A DNA stretch of 64,000 nucleotides from Amphiduros pacificus (taxonomy: Eukaryota > Annelida > Polychaeta > Phyllodocida > Hesionidae): the NCBI GenBank assembly GCA_949316495.1, contig OX439003.1, positions 19,343,198 to 19,407,197 on the forward strand, given 5' to 3'. Within the stretch, counting starts at the first letter, position 1. The number at the start of each line of letters is the position of its first letter. The notes under the pieces are model-generated. The model was not told the DNA's origin and made no database searches. It saw only the letters and a list, made by a program, of their open reading frames with translations. The position numbers and the translations under genes are program-made. This document shows positions 25,172 to 35,300 of this stretch, piece by piece.

Positions 25172-25745
25172 ACCAATTAGTGGTGGGTATTACAACATAA
25201 ATTTTGGAGGAAATGTACTTCTGAGGGGCCTGCAGATCTCAGACCTGGCTTTCAGTGTCACAGACCAGACTGGCGGACTGCATAAATAAACATAGAATTG
25301 AAATTTTTCAAACGTAGAGTATATTCCAGTCAGCGTAGTCTACATTTACTGCAACTTCTACTTCCATCACTACTTTTATATAGGTTAATAGTTAATATAT
25401 AAGACTGAGACAGAGAGGGGCTGGGGACTCTCTGGCAACCTGTGATATTAACTACCTTAGTCATCATGGCTTCCGGCACATCACTTGTGCCGTGAAAACA
25501 AATAAACACTTTTAACATTTTGAAAGACAGTGGAATTACAAGATAACATGTGAGACACAACATTCAGCTCAATTGTGATTAGTGGTGGGTATTATAACAC
25601 AGAATTTTGGAGCGATATGTACTTCTGAGGGGCCTGCAGATCACAAACCTGCCTGTCAGTGTCACAGACTGGCAGACACCTCAACTGCATAAATAAACAT
25701 AGAATTTGAATATTTTTTCAGACAGTTGCCAGTCACTGCACTCTA
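25172..25745. repeat. pair of direct repeats of about 170 bp
   Basis: Segments 25172-25345 and 25578-25745 share long blocks, for example ATTAGTGGTGGGTATTA, GTACTTCTGAGGGGCCTGCA and ACTGCATAAATAAACATAGA, in the same order and orientation. About 230 bp separates them. They are either a local duplication or two copies of an unnamed dispersed repeat. Confidence 0.85.
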
Positions 25746-27632
25746 CATTCAAAATGATGAGAAAATCATTTTCAAAAAGGAAACTGTATACAAATTCTTT
25801 TTTCAAAAAAAGACTTTCTTGTTATACACTGCCCAGAATGGCTCCCCTACTATTAGAATCTTGACTACCTATATACAAGATATTTTCAGATAACAAATAT
25901 ATTAGTATGCCTTCTAGCCATGTATAGCCTATTCAGTCAACATGTTTCTAGGCAATTGAATTGGCACAATTACATCTTTTGGTTCCAGATACATATACTT
26001 ATTTTGACAAAAAGAAAACCAAACAATTTGGTTTGATTTATTTACAAAATGACCGATACAGCAAATATACAAGGCATGGCACAAATGGATATTCTTGATA
26101 ACATTCTTAGGCAGTTATTTATTATTATGAACCTTTTGAATAAGGCTACGTCAATAAATCATTCCATATTCTAGGCTGTCTGATGTCATCCTTTGGAGAA
26201 ACATCAAATAGCTATTAAAAATTAATTCTTTCCTGCAATTATCTATAAAATAAAAACAAGAAATGACAACACAGAAAACACATATTTTGATAAATATTGT
26301 TTACATTGTATGAATGATTTGGGAATGTTGAATGGGGATTTTAATGCTCAGGCTAAAATGTTATTCGACTCTTAATAGCATTGGCAATTTACAGAAATTA
26401 ACTCAACAAAGCATAAAGTGCCTGTTTGAATTATGATTTTATAGGATGGTTTGGACATTAATATTTCTATGGAAAACAAGCTAGAAGTCCTTTAAAACTT
26501 ATTACCTAAAACTACAAAAATATTATCTTTCACAAAATGAGATATTGTTGTACAATTCCATTCTAAAATTTAACATTTCTTCTCATCCACTGAATAAAAA
26601 AATTATATCCACAATCTGATTTTAGGATTTTGCATTTTAAAGGGCGATTCTTAAATGAATATGAAAAAGATGTGCGTTATCACCAATCCATTGTTTTATG
26701 ACTCCATATGAACTGAGAATGGAAAATAATATGACATTATTCAACTTTGTGACAATTTTGACTGCCAGTATGTAGACCAAGACATATTGTGAATGAAATG
26801 TTCTACTTTTCGTACTGATATTGGAGACGATCACCATAATGCATTGATTTACCTAAAATATCAGTTTTGTCAACTCACACAACGTTCATATTTAGTTTAC
26901 ACTATCAATGCAGACCTGATTACTCAAAATCTCATCTAATGCTTTCTTTGTAGTGTTTGTAAACATTTTCTGCACATTGCTTCATAAATGATCATTTAAT
27001 TTAAATCATTTAATCTTTTTCCAGAGCAGACTTGAGCAGTTAGTAATTTTGATCAAATTTGGATCAAATTGCATGCAACATATTGGATTTGGCCCCAACT
27101 TGTTATCTTCATTCTCATTGGCTAATATTTATGTTATTCAAAATGGTAAACCCTCCTTGATAACTCTGATAGCTATTAGATTGAAACAATCAAAACAAAA
27201 CGAACACAAATCTTAGCCTAATGGAAAATAGATATAGTCCCCTGAATATACATCTTTCCTATACACTGCTAAGAATTCTGACCAATAGCTTCAGAAAAGA
27301 TCAAAGTTGATGGAGAAAAATAAATCTCCCCATCACTGCAGACTCTGTGTTGACTAGTTACATTGCTGGTTACAACACTCAGAGATGATTAGAATTGCTT
27401 GTAATGTGCATCACCTGGAGTGAGCCTTTAAGGTAGTTTTGGGGAAAAACAAGAATTATAACATACTGACCACCTTGCTTTTTGGCTTGTATTATTTCTA
27501 TAAGCACAGCCCTAAACAGCGGAAAGGACTCCAGACATCTTTTGAGGTATTTTTGTTTCAACATTGTGAGCCCAGTTTATTAACCTTGATTTATTTGAAA
27601 CATGGAAGTTCACCAAATAAATCAAATGTGCT
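25746..27632. other. intergenic, nothing recognised
   Basis: AT-rich with frequent stops on both strands. No exon of the hAT-like sequence downstream could be traced here. Confidence 0.35.
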
Positions 27633-27647
27633 CATGTGATGGTTATT

Positions 27648-27910
27648 TTTTTTTTTTTTTGGGGGGTTTTACATCACTTTCAACATTATCTCAGTCATTT
27701 CGTGATGAGACCTACTTGTAGCAGATATAGTGCTGCCTCACTGAATTGACATGTCGCAGGTCCTTGACATGACAACCCACCCGGTCATAGATTGACAAGG
27801 ACAACGGGTTAACCCTTTTGGCACGGGCCTCAGCTCATATGGGAAATTGTATCATGAGTTCAATCCCGGCACGGCCAGGGTTCGAACCCACGACCTTTGG
27901 ATCACCACAG
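27648..27910 (-). mobile_element. tRNA-headed SINE, 5'-truncated copy
   Basis: Body and tail match the other copies. The head stops inside the tRNA-like part after the intact B box (GGTTCGAACCC), so the A box is absent. A target-site duplication flanks it: CATGTGATGGTTATT at 27633-27647 and CATGTGATGTTTATT at 27911-27925, one mismatch. A poly-T/poly-G run marks the tail end. Confidence 0.92.
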
Positions 27911-27974
27911 CATGTGATGTTTATTGGAAAAGAAAAAAAGAAAAATGGATTCCTTTCCTTTGAAGATTGGTGAT

Positions 27975-29650
27975 TGGTTTTTATAGATTTTGGGAATTAG
28001 GGGTGCCATTCGGAAGCGTGTTTGTGGGACCAGGTGGATGGGACACATGAGAGCTGCCCTGGGGGTGTTTTTCAAAGGCTACAGTGGGTTTGTATCAGAC
28101 CTGGAGGACCGGTTGCACTCCATTCCCAAAGCCAACAGACTGGCAAGGATTATTGTCTTATGAAATGTCATGATCTTTGCAGCAGTTCTTCAGGTAATAC
28201 TTTTTTTTTCTTTTTGCTCAAAGAATAGCTAGTTCAGTTTTTATTGTGTGCATAGCTGATGTGTAATTATTATTGTAATTGTCATTCAGGATCTCTAACA
28301 ACCCCTTGTGAGCCTGCCCATGACTCTGCAGAACACTGATGTCATGTTGGGATATGTCAAGGTGATGGTGGAGTCAACAGAATAAATTCTCAGAGAATCC
28401 TGCTTAGTGTGAGTACAGTTTTATATCACAGTTTATAAAAAAATTGCATTTAAGATTTTCATGCACATGAACTGCTCAATTTCAATTTGCTTTGCAGTAG
28501 AGTACAACAGGCTGATTGGTTGCTGAATGTGCATGGCATAGCCACAGTTTAGTCACAAAGGGAGTGCTTCTGGATGAGACCAGACTGAAGGAGGAGTTGA
28601 CAGATAACATCATTGCTGTAATTGAATGTCAATTTCAGTGCCTCAGAGATGCGTTAAATCCCAATGTTATTGGTTTGTTTGTTTGTTTGGGGCTTTACAT
28701 CACTTTCGACATTATCTCAGTCATTTCGTGATGAGACCTACTTGTAGCAGATATAGTGCTGCCTCACTGAATTGTCATGTCGCAGGTCCTTGACATGACA
28801 ACCCACCCGGTCACAGATTTACAAGGACAACGGGTTAACCCTTTAGGCACGGGCCTCAGCTCATGTGGGAAATTGTATCATGAGTTCAATACCGGCATGG
28901 CCGGGGTTCGAACCCACAACCTTTGGATCACCACAGAGGAACTGGTTCTAATAAGCTGGCGCTCTAACCAACTGCGCCACGGCCCGTGGCCTCCCAATGT
29001 TATTGGTAGCTACACAAATTGGCAGGACACTGAAGGTATTTTATGGCAAATGTCAGGCTACAACATAAAAACATACTTTATTATATATGCACATTTTATC
29101 AATTATATTTCTGTTCCAGGCTATCACATTTCAACAGGTGAATGTTGCTGAGATACTTGGAGAGTGGAGACTGCTGAAGGGAAACTCTTCACCCACAAGT
29201 ATGTAATTGAAAAATATGAAACATTTTTTTATTAATTGTAGAATAAGCCTTTAATTATAATAAGACTGAAATTACGAATCTTAGTGTATACACTCCATGG
29301 CCGAACATCTTGTTTCATGGATTTGTCTACCTCTCTTCCACAAAAAAAAATTAAAATAAAAACCATTCAATTATGTTTTATATTATTTGTTCCGGTTTGG
29401 CAGCAATCCTAGAGTGTCCTTGTTAGATGTGCACAGGTGCTTTCAGAATTTTGGAGAAGAGAATATTCTCTCAATCATGGACCTGGATCATTTGTTGCCT
29501 GCAACAACAGTAACAAACGAGGTCAGTTTCAATCAACTGAAACTGATAAAAACACGTAGAAGACACCACCTTCATTCCACCACATTAAACAATTGTATGA
29601 CTGTGCATCTGTAATCCCCTGGGATAGAGTAACAATCCAACAGATGCTGT
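27975..29650 (+). pseudogene. decayed hAT-transposase-like sequence (ZNF862/C17orf113 type)
   Basis: Short conserved pieces occur in the expected order. Near 28000-28190: GTRWMGHMRAALGVFFKGY, like the TRW..H..AL segment of hAT-like proteins, then an in-frame stop. Near 28320-28375: TLQNTDVMLGYVKVMVEST. Near 28580-28670: DETRLKEELTDNIIAVIECQF. Near 29515-29610: NEVSFNQLKLIKTRRRHH..LNNCMTVHL, matching the hAT C-terminal dimerisation region, and just after it, in another frame, NPTDAVTRWL. Frames change between pieces, stops interrupt them, and a SINE at 28675-28991 sits inside the reading frame. No zinc-finger N-terminus, catalytic aspartates or terminal repeats were found. It is either a dead DNA transposon or a dead relative of the domesticated ZNF862 family. 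Confidence 0.65.
28675..28991 (-). mobile_element. full-length tRNA-headed SINE (best copy)
   Basis: On the minus strand it begins GGCCACGGGCCGTGGCGCAG with TTGGTTAGAGCGCCAGC (A box) and GGGTTCGAACCCCGGCC (B box). A conserved body follows (ATGAGCTGAGGCCCGTGCC, GGTTAACCCGTTGTCC, TGAGGCAGCACTATATCTGC, CGAAATGACTGAGATAATGT) and a GATGTAAAGCCCCAAACAAAC tail. A 16-bp target-site duplication, TCCCAATGTTATTGGT, flanks it exactly (28659-28674 and 28992-29007). The body and tail resemble the Meta/Nin-DC-type conserved domain of mollusc SINEs as I remember it; a LINE partner would supply the enzymes. Confidence 0.95.
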
Positions 29651-29854
29651 GACACGTTGGCTGGTATATTAAGTTTAATTAACTTTATTCAATTTCAATT
29701 ATTTAACAATACATGGTGTTGTTATAAGGACCAACTGACACCTCAATGTCTTTAAAGAGTAAGTGCAGAAAACCAAGGGGCCAGAGTTCCTAACCTTTAA
29801 GGTTACAGGATCGGCAGCAGGAGAGGAGAAACATAAGGACAATGTTTAACCCCA

Positions 29855-30520
29855 GCCTGGTCCTGGAGGTGACACTAATTTGTTTGTTTGAGGTTTTACA
29901 TCACTTTCCACATTATTTCAGTCATTTCGTGATGAGACCTACTTGTAACAGATACAGTGCTGCCTCACTGAATTGTCATGTCGCAGGTCCTTGACATGAC
30001 AACCCACCCAGTCACAGATTTACAAGGACAATGGATTAACCCTTTGGCACAGGCCTCAGCTCATGTGTGAAATTGTATCATGAATTCAATCTCGGCATGG
30101 CCGGGAATCGAACCGGTGACCTTTGGATCACCACAGAGGACTGGTGCTAATGCGCCACGGCCCATGGCCGGAGGTGACACTGAACCCCAGGCTGGTCTTA
30201 GATGTGACACTGAAGCCCAGGCTGGTCTTGGATGTGACACTGAACCCCAGCCTGGTCTTGGGTGACCAGGCTGGGGTTCAGTGTCACACCCAAGACCAGC
30301 CTGGGCTTCAGTGTCACATGGAGGTGACACTGAACCCCAGGTTGGTCCTGGAGGTGACATTGAAGCCCAAGCTGGACCTGGAGTTAACACTGAAGCCCAG
30401 GCTGGTCTTAGATGTGACACTGAAGCCAAGGCTGGTCCCCGAGGTGACATTGAAGCCCAGGCTGGACCTGGAGGTGAGACTGAAGCCCAGTCTGGTCCTG
30501 TGGCTTCAGCATCATGTGAG
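29855..30520 (+). repeat. 30-bp minisatellite GGTGACACTGAACCCCAGGCTGGTCTTGGA-type, with an inverted block
   Basis: Units of about 30 bp built on GAGGTGACACTGAAGCCCAG and GCTGGTCCT run from a first partial unit at 29855, interrupted by the SINE, then 30170-30500. Between about 30265 and 30318 the units run backwards (GACCAGGCTGGGGTTCAGTG..), so an internal inversion makes a long palindrome with its neighbours. The unit length is a multiple of three, so all three plus frames are long and open. Confidence 0.93.
29877..30169 (-). mobile_element. tRNA-headed SINE inserted into a minisatellite
   Basis: Body, tail and B-box region match the other copies. The head has lost about 20 bp between the B-box side and GCGCCACGGCCC. 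Flanks read GGAGGTGACACT on both sides (29865-29876 and 30170-30181). This may be a target-site duplication but is also the start of the minisatellite unit, so the two explanations cannot be separated. Confidence 0.9.
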
Positions 30521-30613
30521 GAGGGTGACGGCAGCGATGATGGGTATGTAAATGATTTTGTGGAGCAGGACGAGGAAACAAATGCAAAGCTGACTGAAAA
30601 GTATTCAGAATAA
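30281..30613 (+). CDS. unrecognised repetitive acidic-tailed reading frame (possible last exon)
   Basis: One plus frame reads through the minisatellite as a ten-residue repeat (GGDIEAQAGP and variants). It then leaves the repeat into a non-repetitive acidic tail, CEEGDGSDDGYVNDFVEQDE, ending NAKLTEKYSE and a stop at 30611-30613. An ATTAAA occurs about 40 bp later. The tail looks more like real protein than the repeat does, so this may be the 3' exon of a gene, perhaps the hAT-like one upstream. The start given is only the first Met in frame. No family is recognised and the repeat could simply be open by chance. Confidence 0.25.
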   Translation: MSHPRPAWASVSHGGDTEPQVGPGGDIEAQAGPGVNTEAQAGLRCDTEAKAGPRGDIEAQAGPGGETEAQSGPVASASCEEGDGSDDGYVNDFVEQDEETNAKLTEKYSE

Positions 30614-32313
30614 TAGACATTTTCAAACTGAAAATCTGTTGTATTAAAAAATCTTGATTAAAAGTTGATTAAAGATGTTTAGGATTTGAATTTTGTTTCA
30701 TTTTTTCCCCAAGAAAAAACCCAGTTTTTCTGTGCAATATTATGCAGGTCAGACAGAACCAGTGCCAGCCAGACAGATCCTGTAATTCTGTAGGACCGGC
30801 AGTCAATTTCCTAGTCTGCTCTATATTATTTATTTAAAAATAGCTAAAAGATTGGCCATAACACACATCATTTCAAAGGGAAACTATCCAATTGTTTTTT
30901 AACAATGGGTTGCTGTGGGACACAAGCTACGACATCATAACTCCATTATATTATACTCCAAGGTCAAATCAAAAGACCATTGAAATAAAAAATAACCAAA
31001 GGTATCAATGAGATTTAAAACTACCAGCTTCAGTCCTCACATTTGACAAACAACAAAAATATTTTTACACATGGGTTATTGTACTTTTAACAAATTCCAC
31101 TGACAAATGCCAAATGCATATTCCTCTATGCAGTCCAAATTCATGATATTCACAGGCTTTTGATGTTAATCACCAAACTAGCCATTTCGGGGAGCAATGT
31201 ACATTTTCGATGTTTAGTTTTGGTGAACCAAACCAATTTATCTCATGAACATTTATGACACAAGACCATTTGAAACGCAATTTCATTTAAGGGCTTGGTC
31301 AGCACTAAAAATTAGTTTGTTTGTTCGTTTACATATTTCCCATGGTACCTAAAATCTAACATTGATATTCTTTCTTTATGTTACCACTGATGAATTGCAG
31401 TATTCTGGTGTTATTTTATTTCTTCTTTTTTTCTATACTTGCAATAACTTTCAATTTGGTACTGTACCAATAGTTGTGATTTAAATAGGAAAATCTTTAG
31501 AGCATTTTTAGGAGTGGGAGTGTCCATGTGTTACTCCCTGACATTTTCAGTGGATATTTAAAATAAAAATAAAGCCTCAACCTCATATAGTTACAGTGAT
31601 ATGCCCAAGGTTCAAGTCTCAAATAATGTTGTGACAATCATCCTAAATATAAAAATAAGATTTCAGGTCCTTTCCATGTTTCCAGTAAAAAATCACAATT
31701 CATCCTCATATGGTTGCAGAGGTATAGAAAAAAGGGTTCAAGTTTTGTCCCTGACTGATGAGTGGAAGGAATGAAGCATATTATAATCACATCATTGTAG
31801 CCCTGAATAGTTGCCCATAAAAACATAATATTTATGGAAAGTTGTGGCCTTTGTCAAAACAAAATATGTGTGTAAACAGGAAGTGTCATTTGTGTATGTT
31901 TAAGTATTAAAGATGCATTCCCACCAGTTGGACAGTCAAGCAAACTAACCATATAACATTTCTAGTCAATATAAAGAATGCCTATGAAAATGAAAACTCA
32001 CAACTTGCATGATTGCTAAGATTTGCTATATGTCCCCTTTCCAAAGGAAAATTGAAAATCTCAAAATCGAGATCAAAATCTGGAATTTGATCCAGACAGA
32101 ATCTAACATTAATATCCATTTGGTCCATGGATGTTCAAGGGGTAAAAAAATATTATGGTCTTTAAAAGTTCAAAACAAAATCTTAATGGTTCCTATTATC
32201 CTGAATGTGATCTCATTGCTCAACCAAAGTTATAAACTAAACAAAAAGAAATACAAATTTGTGTTTTTTTATGTTTTCTTTATTTTTCATATAAAAAGTG
32301 CCTTTCTGTAAAC
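30614..32313. other. intergenic before MED4 3' end
   Basis: AT-rich with no exon recognised. A minus-strand AATAAA at 32284-32279 lies 30 bp past the MED4 stop and is the likely MED4 poly(A) signal, so the MED4 3' UTR is very short. Confidence 0.5.
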
Positions 32314-35300
32314 CTACTCATCACTTGATGAGCTACTTGATGAATCTGACGAGTTCATTTCCTCAACTTCATTTTCCTTATGACTCATGCCTGAATGACC
32401 TTGACCTGAGGTCAGGCTACTTGCTCCAAGGTCAACACTAGGTTGCCATGACATTGAGCCTGATTGTGATGCTGGTAAATGATGTTCTGCAAGAAAAAAA
32501 TTGTAATATAAAAATCATTTTAAAGTAAAATGTTTCAGATGTATTTTTCTTACTTAATTCTTGTCAAAACAACTTGTTCATTAAAACTATTCTCATGCTT
32601 ATGAAAATACTAACAACAAAACCAACAACAAGTCATACCTGCTCCTATTGATGTGCGTCCAGCTGTGAGAGAATCAGAGAAGCTGGATGTTTGAGATTGA
32701 AGGGCCTGATTGTTAATGGGCAGGTCGCTCAGCCGTCCCAACAAACCACTCCTCATATCTATGTCAGTGGGATATGGCCGCCGCTGATCTCCTGTTTGAA
32801 ACAAATCATCAAATATATGCTAAAATCCAGTATGGCACTTCTCCAAATCTCAAGTAATATAGGTAAAAATGACCCACAAGCTGTGCTGATCATTATTAAC
32901 TATGTAATGTTTCAACATGCAAATTGTTTAATAAATGAAACTTACAAGCTTTACATGTCACTGAGGTAGAAAATGGTCAATGTGGCAAAAAATATATTTT
33001 CAAATTATGTTTGAAAAGAATTTTTGATTTATATGTGTCAAATTCATTGATTTTTTCATTACATCGGTTTTTCAAATATTGGAAAGATTTTTTTGCAATT
33101 TCTGAAAGTATCTTTCTGCAATAACATATTTAAGAAATATCATGTGAAGAAGATCCATTGGATAGCAAATATTGCCTTCTACAGCCATACTACAAATGAA
33201 TTATTTGTGCATCAGAATTTAGCGAAAGATCTCTAATTTTAAATGGTATTATTTTTTTGTTTGACTTGACTATATATAAGTGGTAATCAATGGATATATA
33301 TATATATATATATATAAAGTTCCCCTTTCTGATGTATGGATAATAAGACTTGCTGCCAAACAAATTTAAGTCTTATTTTCTAACAGCATTCTTTATATTT
33401 TTATACCTCAGTGATGCGCATATCGACGAGATTTCCAATGAATACGAGCATGCCGAAACATATTGATTAGCTGCGAACTATTTTGCGCCGGCGATCTTTA
33501 GACTGGTCCCCCACCGAGTGTCAAGAACATTGTGTATACACAGAGGGCGGCAACCAGTCTATGGCTGTACGCACTATTTTCGGGTCACGTGACGGGGTCA
33601 AATGAGGTGGTATATTCATGCGCTTTGTTTACAATTATAACAAAACGTTTTTAATGATAAATATCTTGTTTCATGTATTATTTTTAAAGAAATACAGTAG
33701 TTGTCTGAGGTAAAAAAACAAAACATGCCTCGTCGGGTCAGCTGTGTGAGCGCATTCAGTTCGTTGGTGATGGCGGACGGATACCAGGGTATCCTTCCGC
33801 CATCACCAATGAACTGAATACGCTCACCCAGCTTCCCCGACTCGGTATGTTTTGTTATAATATCTCTTTGTCATTTAAATTATGAAGGAACAGTACAAAC
33901 CTTGGGACCATGTGGGTGGTGCAGCAACAGCATTGCTAGCGCTAATCTTGTGGGCATACTTGATCAGTTCCTCTGAGGAGATCTTGTGCTTGTTGGCTTG
34001 ATTTATTGCTCCTAGTTTCTGTTTTGCCTGGTAGATGGCACTGGCAAGGACGGTCTCTGCTTCTTTTAAGCTTTTCTGGAGTTGTCTTATGTCCTGGTCT
34101 CTGTGATCAACCTCTGATTTAAGAGCGTCCAGCTTCTTTTGTGTTTCCCCTTGTTCTTGTGCTGGCATTTAAAAGAAATTTATATGGATTTACCATGGGC
34201 AGTTTTCTTAGATCTATAAATTTTATTGCATAACAAAATATCTCACCCCCAGCTGTCTGAGTGTGGTTCTTATAGCTGTCATCATCACTGTGCTTGCATA
34301 TTGATTAATTATTATGAAATGCAGTTATATTACTCATTAAATGTGTTGTATATAAATATAGAATTTTATCAAGAAAAAATAAAATTAGTTTTGATCAAAA
34401 TCTATAATTTGTTTTGACCAAAATCTATAATTCTATCTTTTTTTGTGTTGAATGCTCACCAATCTTTAATGTTTCCTGGATTTCCTTGTCTTTTTGTACC
34501 AGAAGGTTAATCAATTGTGTTGTATCAATGCCTTCTGGTTTTTGTCCCTTAGGTGTACACATTACCTCAAACAATTCCCTGAAAAAAAAAAAATAGCAAT
34601 AAGAGATTACAAGATATCAGTACCTCATATTGAAGATATCCCACCCTGTGCTGAACTTGATATATTTGCATTGTGACATTATGGAGCACATCAGGATGAT
34701 TGATATCTCAACTGTGTGTTAAATTGTGTTTTTTTTTTTTTTCATATCAGACTTCCATATTGATCCTTAATTACTGTGTTTCAAATAATAAATGAAAGTA
34801 TTTACCATGCAACAGACTTGTCACCAATTTGAAACTGTGAGTTACAGAAACCAGAAGTGGTGGCAAATAAAAAAACATGAATTTTGAAATGACGATGTGT
34901 TGTTCTAAGGTTAGGGTGAAATACCTTTGTTGTTTAATAAGTTACATTATTGAGAGTATTACTAGATAAAGCTATGAAATGAATATTATAACAAAACATA
35001 CCGAGTCGGGAAGCTGGGTGAGCGGATTCAGTGAGTTGGTGATTGCGGAAGGATACCCTGAGCCGAAGGCGAAGGGTATCCGTCCGTCATCACCAACTCA
35101 CTGAATCCGCTCACACAGCTGACCCGACGAGGCATGTTTTGTTTTTATACCTCAGACAACTACTGTATTTTTAAAAATGATACATGAAACAAGATATTTA
35201 TCGTTAAAAACATTTGTAAACAAAGCGCACCTCATTTGACCCCGTCACGTGACCCGAAAATGGCGCATACAGCCATAGACTGGTTGCCGCCATCTCTGTA

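Noticed and set aside
28880-28985. A tRNA gene on the minus strand
   Set aside because: A and B boxes are present but the sequence continues into a SINE body with a target-site duplication; it is a SINE head, not a tRNA gene.
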